A stretch of DNA of 64,000 bases. Origin: Natronorubrum thiooxidans. Its GTDB lineage: Archaea; Halobacteriota; Halobacteria; Halobacteriales; Natrialbaceae. Positions 16,538 to 27,745 of the stretch are shown one piece after another. The position numbers and the translations under genes are program-made. The notes under the pieces are model-generated. The model was not told the origin of the DNA. It saw only the letters and a program-made list of their open reading frames with translations, and ran no database searches. How positions within the stretch are numbered: position 1 is the first letter of the stretch; each line of letters starts with the position of its first letter. The DNA is taken from the NCBI RefSeq assembly GCF_900156475.1, contig NZ_FTNR01000005.1:62001-126000 (forward strand). Reading direction: 5' to 3'.

Positions 16538-17296
16538 ATGCCAGTATCACGACGCACAGCCCTGAAATCGATGGGCGCTGCCGGTGGACTCGCTGCCGCA
16601 AGCGGAACCGTCTTCGCGGCCGGAGAGTATGCCGACGACGAGCGACCAAAAAAGAAAGCGGACAAGGAGTACCCTGCCGACGAACCGACCGTGCCGAACG
16701 CGGCGGTTCGCGTCGCGCACTTCTCGCCAGATGCACCGAACGTGGACGTCTACGTCGACGGGGCACAGGTACTGACCAACGTTAGCTACGGCGACGTCTC
16801 ACCGTATCTCGAGATCGAGCCGGGAACGTACAGAGTCACGATTACCGCGGCTGGCGATCCGAAGACGGTCGCGTTCGACGATGACGTGACGGTCGGCTCC
16901 GCGTTCTACACCGTCGCCGCGATCGGCGAACTCGGAGCCGGCACGTTCCGTCCCGAAGTGCTCGTCGACGCCGGCTCGGCGCTCGTCCGACTCTTCCACG
17001 CGTCACCCGACGCCCCCGCCGTCGACGTCTACGCCGACGATGCGCCCCTGTTCGAAGACGTCGAATTCGGCGAGTCGACCGACTACGTCGCGGTTCCGGC
17101 CGGCAGCTACACCCTGTCGGTTCGGCCGGCGGGCGATCCGGAGACAACCGTCGCCGCGTTCGACGTCGACCTCGAGTTGGACACGGCCTACACCGCGAAC
17201 GCGATTGGCTACCTCGAGCCGCCGGCGGAAACGGAGGGTCGCGAGTTCACCGCTCAGATCACGGTCGACGGCGTGCTCGGCGACGACGACACGTAA
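16538..17296 (+). CDS. Tat-exported protein with two DUF4397 domains
   Basis: A 252-residue secreted protein. The signal VSRRTALKSMGAAGG is a twin-arginine type, probably cleaved after about residue 28 (VFA). Two DUF4397 beta-sandwich repeats follow: 'VRVAHFSPDAPNVDVYVDG' (about 57) and 'VRLFHASPDAPAVDVYADD' (about 150). The family is extracellular and its role is unknown. It lies upstream of uvrB by 117 bases; a shared transcript is possible but the functions do not suggest it. Confidence 0.88.
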   Translation: MPVSRRTALKSMGAAGGLAAASGTVFAAGEYADDERPKKKADKEYPADEPTVPNAAVRVAHFSPDAPNVDVYVDGAQVLTNVSYGDVSPYLEIEPGTYRVTITAAGDPKTVAFDDDVTVGSAFYTVAAIGELGAGTFRPEVLVDAGSALVRLFHASPDAPAVDVYADDAPLFEDVEFGESTDYVAVPAGSYTLSVRPAGDPETTVAAFDVDLELDTAYTANAIGYLEPPAETEGREFTAQITVDGVLGDDDT

Positions 17297-17413
17297 TCGA
17301 CGCCGGCCGATCCAGCCGACCGCCGTCCGCTCGCGCTCGCACCGTCGCTCGTTGTGACCGTCTCGCGTGCCGCATGCGAGCGGGTGAAGTGGCTCGACCA
17401 CCTGAACCCGATA

Positions 17414-19468
<2,055 letters not shown>

Positions 19469-19558
19469 GACGCGACAGTCGTTTCTTGTGACCGAAAACG
19501 AATTCGTCGAATCCGAACACGGTATTTTGCGACTCGAGCCGGTACTCCTTGTTGTGTG

Positions 19559-19978
19559 ATGTCAATGGACACACAAGAGAGCGCAGACGAGGAAAGCGAG
19601 ACGACACCGGCGCGACGCACGCTACTCGGCGCGGTCGGGGCGGCGACGGGACTGACGGCGCTTTCGGGGACGAGCACGGCACAGGGCGATGGTGCGATCC
19701 AAACGCGGGGCTGTAGCGACGCCGAACTGACCGCTGACGACTGGTCGACCGGCGCGATCACCGTCCACGACTGTTCGGGCACCGGCGGGCAGGTCGATGT
19801 CAGCGTCACCGGCAGCGTCTCCGAACAGCGATACGTCTCGTCGACGGCCACCCTGCCCTCGAGTGGGACGTTGACCGTGCCAGCGGGCGGTCGAGAAACG
19901 CTTTGGTTCACCGGGCGGCTCTCGCGGCTGTCGTGTTCGAACGACGCGCTCAACGTCGGCGTCGTCAACCGCGGCTGA
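19559..19978 (+). CDS. Tat-exported small protein, unknown function
   Basis: A 139-residue protein with a Thr/Glu-rich leader, a twin-arginine signal (ARRTLLGAVGAATG, about residues 20-33) and a cleavage region near 'TSTAQG'. The mature domain of about 95 residues is beta-rich with three Cys (RGCSD, HDCSG, LSCSN), perhaps partly disulfide-bonded outside the cell. I recognise no family. Starts at ATG 19559 and ATG 19565 are both possible, and GTG 19556 is less likely. Confidence 0.7.
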   Translation: MSMDTQESADEESETTPARRTLLGAVGAATGLTALSGTSTAQGDGAIQTRGCSDAELTADDWSTGAITVHDCSGTGGQVDVSVTGSVSEQRYVSSTATLPSSGTLTVPAGGRETLWFTGRLSRLSCSNDALNVGVVNRG

Positions 19979-20135
19979 GCACCGCCATCGATTCATCGCG
20001 ATTCGGTTTGCAGCACTCGAGCGTGTCGACAACCGCTCGGCGTCCCTCATCGCCGTCCCACTCGTTGATCGGCTTCGGCACTCGGAACAAACCGTCTTCA
20101 ACATACTTATTATCTGCCTACTTACTGTTGGTTTC

Positions 20136-21347
20136 ATGAAATACTCGAGGAGACAACTACTCTCGGCGAGTACAGCAGCGGCAGCGACGGCCGGTGCGGG
20201 CTGTGTGAGTCTGTTAGACGGTAACGAGACGAACGACGGCGGGGAGGGTGAGAACGAAACTGATGGAAACACCGACGTGAGCAGTTCGTCCGGCGTGGAG
20301 ATTCCGGCCGACGACTGGCCATCGTTCCAGCGATCGCCGCGAAACGACGGCTACACCACGTCGATGGCACCGACGGCGGAGCCGTCCACGCGGTGGGAAA
20401 CGACGCTGTCAGGTGCGATCGACGACCAGGTCGCGGTCGTCGACGACACCGTCTACGTTGCGACCGACGCCGGGACGGTCCACGCACTCGACGCAGCATC
20501 GGGCGACGAGCGCTGGTCCGAGTCGCTCGAGGGCGGCCGGTCACAGTGTCCGTGTATCGTCGATGGACTGGTCGTTCTCGGCACGAACACGGGCGAGCTC
20601 GTCGCGTTGGATGCAGACGACGGCGAACGGGCGTGGACGACCGAACTGGCCGGCCCGGTACGGGGACCGACCGCAGCCGACGGGACGGTCTACGTGGGTA
20701 CGCGTGACGACCCGGTCGCCTACGCCATCGATGGGGCCAGCGGCGACGAGGTGTGGTCGACTGCGTTGGCCGTCGATGCCATCGACTACCCCGCCGTCAC
20801 CGAGGATGCCGTCTACATGGGTGCACAGTACGCGTGGGACGGGCGAGTGTCTGCACTCGATCTGACCAATGGAACCCAACAGTGGGAGTTCGAGGGGGCG
20901 CGGATGCAGTCCCCAACCGTGGCTGAAAGCGGTGTGCTGGCACCTGCAACGACGATTTCAGTACTCACGGCTGCGGGTGACAACGACGAGAGCACCCATC
21001 GACAGATCGGACTCACAGGCAAGGTTCTTGCATCACCGGCTGTGACGCCGGAGCTGGTCGTCTACTCCACGAGTCAGGGCTTCGTCGGGGCTGTCGAACA
21101 CAGTCGCGACGAGTCCGACCTGGGCTGGGGCACGTCAGTCGGTCGGTTTGGGGTGTATGCACCAGCAGTGACCGATAAGGCAGTCTACGTGACGAGGATC
21201 GGGTCGGAGTTGCTCGCGCTGGATATTGAAACTGGTGACGAACTGTGGACTCGCTCGCTCGAGGACGGGGGCGTAACCGCTCCGACGGTCGCTGACGGCG
21301 CGGTCTTCGTCGGCACCGACGAGGGTCGACTCGTCGCGTTCGACTAA
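20136..21347 (+). CDS. PQQ-like beta-propeller lipoprotein
   Basis: A 403-residue membrane-anchored exported protein: twin-arginine signal YSRRQLLSAST, lipobox AGAGC with Cys 23, an acidic linker, then repeated propeller blades with the pattern 'VYVATDAGTVHALDAASGDERW', 'VYVGTRDDPVAYAIDGASGDEVW', 'VFVGTDEGRLVAFD'. The fold is that of PQQ dehydrogenase and BamB repeats, but PQQ-binding residues cannot be confirmed. The family is common on haloarchaeal surfaces, probably as a scaffold or sensor. An ACTTATTAT element (20104-20112) sits about 28 bases upstream of the ATG, predicting a leaderless transcript. Confidence 0.88.
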   Translation: MKYSRRQLLSASTAAAATAGAGCVSLLDGNETNDGGEGENETDGNTDVSSSSGVEIPADDWPSFQRSPRNDGYTTSMAPTAEPSTRWETTLSGAIDDQVAVVDDTVYVATDAGTVHALDAASGDERWSESLEGGRSQCPCIVDGLVVLGTNTGELVALDADDGERAWTTELAGPVRGPTAADGTVYVGTRDDPVAYAIDGASGDEVWSTALAVDAIDYPAVTEDAVYMGAQYAWDGRVSALDLTNGTQQWEFEGARMQSPTVAESGVLAPATTISVLTAAGDNDESTHRQIGLTGKVLASPAVTPELVVYSTSQGFVGAVEHSRDESDLGWGTSVGRFGVYAPAVTDKAVYVTRIGSELLALDIETGDELWTRSLEDGGVTAPTVADGAVFVGTDEGRLVAFD

Positions 21348-21365
21348 GTGCCTCCCGCGCGACCG

Positions 21366-21848
21366 TCAGAGCTCGAGCGTGTAGACCGCCTCTCGGCGCT
21401 CCTCGTCGCCGATTTCGACTGTGCCCTCGCCAGTCTGTTCGAACCCCTGTTCTTCGTAGAATCGCTGGCCACCGTCGTTCGACGCGAGGTCGATCGCACG
21501 CATCCGTGCCATATTGAAATCCTGTAGGTCCTCACGAAGTCGCTCATGCAGCGCCGTGCCGATCCCCTCACCCTGATGGTCGGGATGGACCGACATGCGA
21601 AGCACGTCGCCTTCCTCCCCAGTGACGACACCGTGGGTGAAGCCGACGACGTCACCCGCTTTTTCCGCGATCAGGAACGCAGTTCCCGGTTCTGAAAGCG
21701 CCATCTCGAGAGCCTCGTCGCCGTACCACTCGTCGATTGTCGCATCGATCGTCTCGGCCTCGAGTTCGTCGTACGTGTCGTGCCAGGTCTCGCGGGCGAC
21801 AGACCGGATCGCCTCGCAGTCGTCGAGCGTGGCTGGTCGGATTTCCAT
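21366..21848 (-). CDS. GNAT acetyltransferase (tandem copy 1)
   Basis: A 160-residue N-acetyltransferase of the Gcn5-related family, which uses acetyl-CoA; the substrate is unknown. The acetyl-CoA pyrophosphate loop is HQGEGIG in 'MSVHPDHQGEGIGTALHERL' and the C-terminal 'ASNDGGQRFYEEQGFEQTG' is standard. Its paralog begins 71 bases upstream; the two share 'ARTTWHDTYDELEA'-like N-termini and both end 'AVYTLEL'. The start MEIRPATLDD (ATG 21848) aligns with the paralog's MDIRPANAED. Confidence 0.88.
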   Translation of the reverse strand: MEIRPATLDDCEAIRSVARETWHDTYDELEAETIDATIDEWYGDEALEMALSEPGTAFLIAEKAGDVVGFTHGVVTGEEGDVLRMSVHPDHQGEGIGTALHERLREDLQDFNMARMRAIDLASNDGGQRFYEEQGFEQTGEGTVEIGDEERREAVYTLEL

Positions 21849-21919
21849 ACCAAACGGAACGATACCGAGTGACAAAGTGGTACCACCTCCTTCGTTTGGG
21901 GACGAACGAACAGCGCGGA

Positions 21920-22396
21920 CTACAACTCGAGCGTGTAGACCGCCTCGTCGTAGTACTCGCCGTCGATTTCGACCTCACCGGTGTCGGTCTGTTTGAAGCC
22001 CAGTCCCTCATAGAAGCGTCGGCTGGCGTCGTTGAACGCGAAGTCGAACGAGCGAATGCGGTCGACGTCGTAGGCCTCGAGTTGCTCGATTAGCCGCTCG
22101 TGGAGGTCGCTGCCGACTCCCTCGCCCTGATAGGCCGGATCGACGTACATCCGGAGAATGTCGGCTTTGTCCCCCTGCGCGACGGCGTGTGTGAAACCAA
22201 CGATTTCATCGTCATGTTCGACAACGAGGACGACCGTCCCGGGTGCCTCGAGTGGCATCGAGTCGCCGGTGTACCAGTTGTCGACCGTCCGATCGATCAT
22301 GTCGGCCTCGAGTTCGTCGTAGGTGTCGTGCCACGTCGTGCGGGCGACGGCTTTGATCGCCTCGAAATCCTCGGCGTTCGCCGGTCGAATGTCCAT
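21920..22396 (-). CDS. GNAT acetyltransferase (tandem copy 2)
   Basis: A 158-residue GNAT enzyme, tandem paralog of the gene at 21366-21848. Its acetyl-CoA loop is YQGEGVG in 'MYVDPAYQGEGVGSDLHERL'. The middle of the protein differs most between the copies ('WYTGDSMPLEAPGT' against 'WYGDEALEMALSEPGT'), which may change substrate preference. A TATA-like CTTTATGG (about 22413-22420, minus strand) predicts a leaderless or near-leaderless transcript, so the pair probably starts here. ATG 22405 is an alternative start three codons upstream. Confidence 0.88.
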   Translation of the reverse strand: MDIRPANAEDFEAIKAVARTTWHDTYDELEADMIDRTVDNWYTGDSMPLEAPGTVVLVVEHDDEIVGFTHAVAQGDKADILRMYVDPAYQGEGVGSDLHERLIEQLEAYDVDRIRSFDFAFNDASRRFYEGLGFKQTDTGEVEIDGEYYDEAVYTLEL

Positions 22397-22474
22397 ATTT
22401 ATCATTTAGATTGGGACCATAAAGTGACTTCGGCTACGTCATCGGCTGCCAGCACCGTTCAGTGGGCGTTTGTC

Positions 22475-22771
22475 TCACTCCTGGACGTCGAATCCGTGGT
22501 CGCGAAGCAACTCGGGGACGCGGTCACGGTGGTCGCCCTGTAGTTCGATCCGATCGTCGTCGACTGTCCCACCCGTTCCCAGCGATCCTTTGAGCTCCGA
22601 GGCAGTTGCTTTGATTTCGTCCGTGTTGAGATCAAACCCTTCGATGATCGTTACCGGCTTCCCGTATCGACGACTCTCCATCCGAATCGACAGTACCTGT
22701 TGGGATGTTTCGAGATCACCCTGACTGTCGAGTTCGTCGAGTAAGTCATCGAGTTCGTCGTCGTTTGCCAT
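22475..22771 (-). CDS. SUI1-family translation initiation factor (aIF1)
   Basis: A 98-residue protein of the eIF1/SUI1 family, which binds the small ribosomal subunit and monitors start-codon selection. The core matches: 'IRMESRRYGKPVTIIEGFD', 'LKGSLGTGGTVDDDRIELQGDHRDRVPELL'. The acidic N-terminal 25 residues are typical of halophiles. It precedes uvrC on the same strand in the opposite order of transcription, ending before the tandem GNAT genes, and is probably transcribed on its own. Confidence 0.93.
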   Translation of the reverse strand: MANDDELDDLLDELDSQGDLETSQQVLSIRMESRRYGKPVTIIEGFDLNTDEIKATASELKGSLGTGGTVDDDRIELQGDHRDRVPELLRDHGFDVQE

Positions 22772-22824
22772 GGTAGACGGTACACTGCCAACGAGGATAG
22801 TCCTGTCCCTGCCATCCCAACGGG

Positions 22825-24612
22825 TTACAGTCTGGATTTGATCGTCGTCGCCGTCTTCTCGCCAATGCCGGGGACGCTCTCTATGTCCTCGAGGCTCGCT
22901 TCGCGGATGTTCTCGACGCTGCCGAATCGTCCCAACAACCGCGTTCTGGTCTCGGGGCCAACGCCAGGGACGTCATCCAGTACGGTTGTGATCTCGTCGC
23001 GGATCGTCTGATGGTACTGGACTGCAAAGCGGTGGGACTCATCGCGCACCCGCTGGAGCAGATGCAGGTGGGGTGCGTCGCTGGGCCACGAAAACTGGCG
23101 GTCGGGCGTGATAACGCGCTCTTCGGCTTTCGCCAGCGCGATTGCGGGAACGTCCCAGTCCACCTCGGCCAGCGCCTCGCGAGCGGCCTCGAGTTGGCCC
23201 TCGCCGCCGTCGATCAGCAACAGGTCGGGATCGGGCCGGTCGTCTCGCCCCTCGACGGCACGGCGAGCGCGCCACTCGAGCAACGCGCGCATGTTCGCGT
23301 AGTCGTCGTTTTCGTCGGTCAACTTCTTCCGGCGGTAGTCGCTTTTTTCGGCGCTGCCCTCGACGAACGTGACGTTGCTGCCGACCGCCGCGTTCCCCTG
23401 TGCGTGGCTTACGTCGAACCCCTCGATCCGGCGGGCCGACTCGAGGTCGAGGGCGTCGGCCAACATGGCACACTCGTCGCGACCGCCAACGTTCCGACGG
23501 GCGTTTTTCAGTGCGAGATCGACGAGTGTTGCCTCCCGTCCCGCACCGGGAACGCGGACCGAGATGCCTTCGGTCTCGAGCCATGCTTCGACCTCGTCAT
23601 CCCCGTGGCGTTCGGGCAACAGGAGAGCGTCGGGCAGGTCGCGCTCGGCGTAGTACTGGACGATGAAGGCGGCGAGGACGGCTGAAACGCCGCCATCTGA
23701 ATCAGATCCTGCTCGAGCCGGGCCAGCCCCCGGTGCCTCGAGCGTGTGCCGATCCCGGTCGACCAGTTTGCCCCGTTCGGCGCGCAGTCGCGCAACGGTG
23801 GCGTCGTCGCCCTCGATGGCGACCCCGAGGACGTCGACGGTGCGTTCGTCGCTGACCGACTGGACCGCTTCGCCACCCGCGCCGTGGAACGCCTCGATGG
23901 TCTCGAGTCGATCCCGGAGATTCGCCGCGCGTTCGAACTGCTGCTTTTGCGCAGCAGCTTCCATCTCTCGGCGCAGCGGATCGGCGAGGATTCCCGTCTC
24001 GCCCTCGAAGAACCGTTCGACTGCGGTGACGTCCTCGCGGTAGCTCTCGAGGTCGATCTCGCGCGTACAGGGGGCGGTACAGAGCCCCATCTCGTAGTCC
24101 AGACACGGCCGATCGCGGCCCGCGTACTTGTGGTCCGAACAGCCGCGGATGCCGTAGGTTTCCCGCAGCGCTTTCACGACGGTCTCGACGTGCCCTTTGT
24201 TCGTATAGGGGCCGAAGACGGTCGGCCCGCTTCCGCTCGAGGCGCTTTGGGCTCCGGTATCCGGATCGCGAGTGATCTCGATCCGCGGGGCTTCGTGGCT
24301 CGTCACCTGCACCATCGGGTACGACTTGTCGTCTTTGAGCCGGACGTTGTACCGGGGCTGGTGGCGCTTGATCAGGTTGGCCTCGAGCAACAGCGCCTGC
24401 GTCTCGGTGTCGGTGACGGCGATCTCGATCTCGTCGGCGCGGTCGACCATGCGCCCGATCCGTGCGCTCCGCGGGTCGGCATACGAACGCACCCGACTGC
24501 GCAACTCGACGGCTTTCCCGACGTAAAGGGTCGTCCCGTCGGCCCGAAACTGATAGACCCCCGGCTCACGCGGCAACGACCCGGCTCGCTCGCGAACCCC
24601 GTCGGCGTTCAT
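22825..24612 (-). CDS. uvrC: Excinuclease ABC subunit C
   Basis: The nuclease that makes both incisions in nucleotide excision repair. The 595-residue protein has a GIY-YIG nuclease domain at the N-terminus ('[21 protein letters not shown]'-like region, residues 18-38), a Cys cluster around 'GIRGCSDHK ... [13 protein letters not shown]', a UVR helix pair near 205-235, the RNase H-like second nuclease ('[17 protein letters not shown]'), and C-terminal tandem helix-hairpin-helices ([27 protein letters not shown]). All domains are intact. It is of bacterial origin, as is uvrB nearby. Confidence 0.97.
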   Translation of the reverse strand: MNADGVRERAGSLPREPGVYQFRADGTTLYVGKAVELRSRVRSYADPRSARIGRMVDRADEIEIAVTDTETQALLLEANLIKRHQPRYNVRLKDDKSYPMVQVTSHEAPRIEITRDPDTGAQSASSGSGPTVFGPYTNKGHVETVVKALRETYGIRGCSDHKYAGRDRPCLDYEMGLCTAPCTREIDLESYREDVTAVERFFEGETGILADPLRREMEAAAQKQQFERAANLRDRLETIEAFHGAGGEAVQSVSDERTVDVLGVAIEGDDATVARLRAERGKLVDRDRHTLEAPGAGPARAGSDSDGGVSAVLAAFIVQYYAERDLPDALLLPERHGDDEVEAWLETEGISVRVPGAGREATLVDLALKNARRNVGGRDECAMLADALDLESARRIEGFDVSHAQGNAAVGSNVTFVEGSAEKSDYRRKKLTDENDDYANMRALLEWRARRAVEGRDDRPDPDLLLIDGGEGQLEAAREALAEVDWDVPAIALAKAEERVITPDRQFSWPSDAPHLHLLQRVRDESHRFAVQYHQTIRDEITTVLDDVPGVGPETRTRLLGRFGSVENIREASLEDIESVPGIGEKTATTIKSRL

Positions 24613-24638
24613 CGGCGGCCCTAGGACCGCGAGGACTT

Positions 24639-25256
24639 TCAGCCTGACTCCTCGGCTGCGGTCGCAGTACCAGCCGTGTCAGACGTGGATTCGGGCCCGA
24701 TCGCGGCCTCGAGCGTTTCCGGCCGCCCGGCCTCGAGATCGGCGTCGGTGACCGGGACCGCGATATCGTCGTCGCCGCTGATTCGGAACACGAGCTGGCG
24801 CGAGCGCGACCGGGCGTACCGGGCGGAGAACACGGCGGCGACGAGCAACAGGCTGACGCCAACCACGATGAGGGTGATGTCGAACACGACCAGCAGCGTT
24901 TCGACGACTCCGAGGAGGGTTGCAGCGACCCCCGAGAGCCCGCCGCCACCGAGCTCGACGCCGCCGACGGCGGCCGCGAAGTCAGTCGTCGTCGCGACCA
25001 GCAGCAGGCCGGTTCCGAGAAAGAGCGCGACAGTCATCCAGAACAGGCGTCTCGGCTCGCTCTCGACGTCGACGGAGACACGAGTGACGTTCGGCCGGTC
25101 GGCGTGACGGTAGCTCGGCCCGTCGCCACCGGCCCAAAAGACGAGCACCCGGTGGTTCGTGACGACGACCGTCGCGGCCTCGAGGGCGATACGCTGGCGC
25201 TCGCGCTCGCCGTCGAACAGCAACTCGTCGACGTGCTCGCTCCAGGACCCGCTCAT
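24639..25256 (-). CDS. Membrane protein with PH-like N-terminus
   Basis: A 205-residue protein. The first 80 residues ('[34 protein letters not shown]') look like the bacterial PH-like fold often used in small haloarchaeal membrane proteins. Two or three transmembrane segments follow ('[20 protein letters not shown]', '[23 protein letters not shown]'), then a cytosolic beta-rich tail. The function is unknown. The ATG at 25256 (MSGSWSEHV) is chosen over 25355. It lies just upstream of uvrC with 26 bases between, so co-transcription is likely. Confidence 0.75.
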   Translation of the reverse strand: MSGSWSEHVDELLFDGERERQRIALEAATVVVTNHRVLVFWAGGDGPSYRHADRPNVTRVSVDVESEPRRLFWMTVALFLGTGLLLVATTTDFAAAVGGVELGGGGLSGVAATLLGVVETLLVVFDITLIVVGVSLLLVAAVFSARYARSRSRQLVFRISGDDDIAVPVTDADLEAGRPETLEAAIGPESTSDTAGTATAAEESG

Positions 25257-25366
25257 CGAAAGCGGGATTCGTCGTCGCGCCGCAAGTACCTCGCGGCGAC
25301 CCTCACGGACTGCGAACGCGACACGGACACGGTACATTCTCAACTGTCGGTCCACAACGGCCGGGT

Positions 25367-25636
25367 ATGAGTGACTCGACGGTAGAGTGCTGGCTCGTCG
25401 AACGCGAGTTCGGCGACCGGGACTTCGTGACGATCGTTTACGCGACGCCCGACGGCTCGCGCTACCAGCAACGACAGCGCTCGTCGACGGCGCTCCGAAC
25501 CGGTCCAGCGGTCACCGCAGCCACGGAGATCCCCGAGGCCGACCTCGAGCCAGTACCCGACGCGGAGACCAGAGAACGCTACGCGAACGAGGTCGAACGG
25601 ACCGCCGAGCGGTACGATCCGGACGACCCAATATAG
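25367..25636 (+). CDS. Conserved haloarchaeal hypothetical protein
   Basis: An 89-residue acidic protein: a beta-strand-rich first half ('VECWLVEREFGDRDFVTIVYATPDGSRYQQRQRS' region) and a helical, acidic second half ending 'RYDPDDPI'. I think homologs occur across haloarchaea but know no function. It is divergent from the membrane protein gene and ends 80 bases before the ABC transporter. CATTTTTTAG at 25650-25659 is a plausible T-tract terminator. Confidence 0.7.
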   Translation: MSDSTVECWLVEREFGDRDFVTIVYATPDGSRYQQRQRSSTALRTGPAVTAATEIPEADLEPVPDAETRERYANEVERTAERYDPDDPI

Positions 25637-25717
25637 CCGTTTGTTCCTCATTTTTTAGCGGAATATTATCATTTCGAAGTAACAACTCTTATCGGTGAAC
25701 GCCGTGACCACACAGCC

Positions 25718-26650
25718 ATGCCAGCTATCAGCGTCGATACGCTGACCAAGTCCTATGGCCAGACGCTCGCCCTCTCGGACCTCTCCTTCGAGGTCGAAGA
25801 AGGCGAAGTGTTCGGCTTCCTTGGTCCCAACGGCGCCGGCAAGTCGACGACGATCAACGTGATCCTCGACTTTATTCGGCCGACCGCCGGACAGGTAACA
25901 GTGCTTGGGCTCGACGCCCAGGCCCACAGCCGCGAGATCCGCTCGCGGACCGGTGTCCTCCCCGAAGGTGTCGAAACGTACGACCGGCTGACGGCCCGCC
26001 AACACCTCGAGTTCGCCATCGACTCGAAAGGGGCCGACGACGACCCCGAAGCCCTCCTCGAGCGCGTCGGCCTCCGCGACGCCATCGACAAAAAGGCCGG
26101 CGGCTACTCGAAAGGGATGTCCCAGCGGCTCATGCTCGCGATGGCGCTCGTTGGCGAGCCTGAACTGCTGATCCTGGACGAACCCTCCACCGGCCTCGAC
26201 CCCAACGGCGCACGCGAGATGCGCGAGATCGTCCGCGAGGAGAGCGCCCGCGGCGCGACGGTGTTCTTCTCGAGTCACATTATGGAGCAGGTCGAGGCGG
26301 TCTGTGATCGAGTCGGCATCTTACGCGACGGCGAGATGGTCGCCGTCGACACCGTTTCCGGACTTCGTGACTCCGTCGGCGGCGGGACGAGCCTGCGGGT
26401 CACGGTCGACCGGATCAACGACGACGCGCTCCAGGCAGTGCGCTCGCTTCCCGACGTCGGCGGCGCCACCGTCGAAGGACAGAACCCGCCGACGCTCGTC
26501 GTGCAGGTCGACGGCTCGAAAACGACCGTCCTCTCGACGCTCGAGGATCGAGGCATCGACGTGCAGGACTTCTCGACGACCGAAGCGTCACTCGAGGACG
26601 TCTTCCAGTCGTACACTACCGATACGAGCACGGAGGTGGAAGCCCGATGA
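25718..26650 (+). CDS. ABC transporter ATP-binding protein (ABC-2 type)
   Basis: A 310-residue ATPase powering an export-type ABC system. Walker A GPNGAGKST is at residues 36-44, the signature YSKGMSQRL (a variant of LSGGQ) at about 130, Walker B LLILDEPSTGLDP at about 149, and the switch His in 'VFFSSHIMEQVEAV'. A C-terminal extension of about 90 residues matches the NosF/CcmA-like DUF4162 region. It overlaps the permease gene by four bases (ATGA), so the two form an operon. The substrate is unknown. A CTCTTATC element (about 25685-25692) fits a near-leaderless promoter. Confidence 0.95.
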   Translation: MPAISVDTLTKSYGQTLALSDLSFEVEEGEVFGFLGPNGAGKSTTINVILDFIRPTAGQVTVLGLDAQAHSREIRSRTGVLPEGVETYDRLTARQHLEFAIDSKGADDDPEALLERVGLRDAIDKKAGGYSKGMSQRLMLAMALVGEPELLILDEPSTGLDPNGAREMREIVREESARGATVFFSSHIMEQVEAVCDRVGILRDGEMVAVDTVSGLRDSVGGGTSLRVTVDRINDDALQAVRSLPDVGGATVEGQNPPTLVVQVDGSKTTVLSTLEDRGIDVQDFSTTEASLEDVFQSYTTDTSTEVEAR

Positions 26651-27621
26651 GCACCGACACCGCCACTGGGAGCGGGAAGACGACCTCACCCTCGAGTTCG
26701 ATCAATCTCGAGAGCGTCCGTGCGGTCGCAAAAAAGGACTTCCAAGACGCGGTCCGCTCGTGGATGTTCTGGGGACTGAGCATCTTCTTTTTTGTCCTGT
26801 TGGTCGCGGTCACGGGGACGATCTCGTACTTCGGCGAGGAAATCGCCCAGCAAGGCGTGACGACGGAGGCACTCGTCCTCTTCGTCAGCCAGATCACGCG
26901 ACTCGTGATTCCGCTAATCGCGCTGATACTGGGCTGGAAAGCGATCGCCGGCGAGCGCGAGACGGGCAGCATCAAGATCCTGCTCTCGTTGCCCCATTCC
27001 CGAAAAGACGTCCTGCTTGGGAAACTCATCGGCCGCTCGGCCGTGCTCTCGGTGTCGCTGATCGTCGGGTTCGCGCTCGCAGCGATCGTCGTCGCGGCGC
27101 TGCTCGGAAGCTTCGACCCCGTCGACTACGTGAGCCTGCTTGTGATGGCGATCATCTACGGCCTCGCCTACACGAGCATTGCCGTCTCGCTGTCGTCGGT
27201 CACGCGGTCGACGACGATTGCCGGTGCGGCGATGTTCGGCGTCTTCATCCTGTTCTATATCGTCTGGAACGCGATCCAGACCGTCTTCCAGATCCTGATG
27301 AACCGCGGCACGATCGAGGGGGTCAGTTACACGCAGGAGGTCACGGGACCGGATGGAACGACACAGCAAATACCGATGGACCGACTGCCCGACTGGGCGC
27401 TGTTCATCGATACGATCGATCCGGGCAACGCCTTCCAGAACGCGATTACGGTCCTCAGTTCGACCGGCAGCAGCGAACTCGGCACGTCCTATCCGGAGGT
27501 GTGGTTCTCGAGTGACGTGCCGTTCTACCTGCAAAACTGGTTCTCCTTTATTATCCTCCTGCTCTGGATCGTCGTGCCGATCGCCATCGCGCTCTATCGG
27601 TTCGACCGCGTCGACCTCTAA
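26647..27621 (+). CDS. ABC-2 family permease
   Basis: A 324-residue membrane protein partnering the preceding ATPase. It has about six transmembrane helices ('MFWGLSIFFFVLLVAVTG', 'LFVSQITRLVIPLIALILGWK', 'LSVSLIVGFALAAIVVAALLG', and others) and the conserved 'GERETGSIKILLSLPHSRKDVLLGKLIGR' loop of NosY-like permeases. An extracellular loop of about 100 residues follows the fifth helix. The pair resembles haloarchaeal copper/NosFY-like or drug exporters; the substrate cannot be read from sequence. Confidence 0.92.
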   Translation: MSTDTATGSGKTTSPSSSINLESVRAVAKKDFQDAVRSWMFWGLSIFFFVLLVAVTGTISYFGEEIAQQGVTTEALVLFVSQITRLVIPLIALILGWKAIAGERETGSIKILLSLPHSRKDVLLGKLIGRSAVLSVSLIVGFALAAIVVAALLGSFDPVDYVSLLVMAIIYGLAYTSIAVSLSSVTRSTTIAGAAMFGVFILFYIVWNAIQTVFQILMNRGTIEGVSYTQEVTGPDGTTQQIPMDRLPDWALFIDTIDPGNAFQNAITVLSSTGSSELGTSYPEVWFSSDVPFYLQNWFSFIILLLWIVVPIAIALYRFDRVDL

Positions 27622-27745
27622 CCATTAACCGTTCTCCTCGCAGTTTCGGTCGGTCTCGAGCCACGCCACCGCTACCGGTCGACAGCGACAACATTCCCTG
27701 CGAACAGGCCGTTCGTTTAGGTGTTGGCGGGTCGTACTCGAGGCA

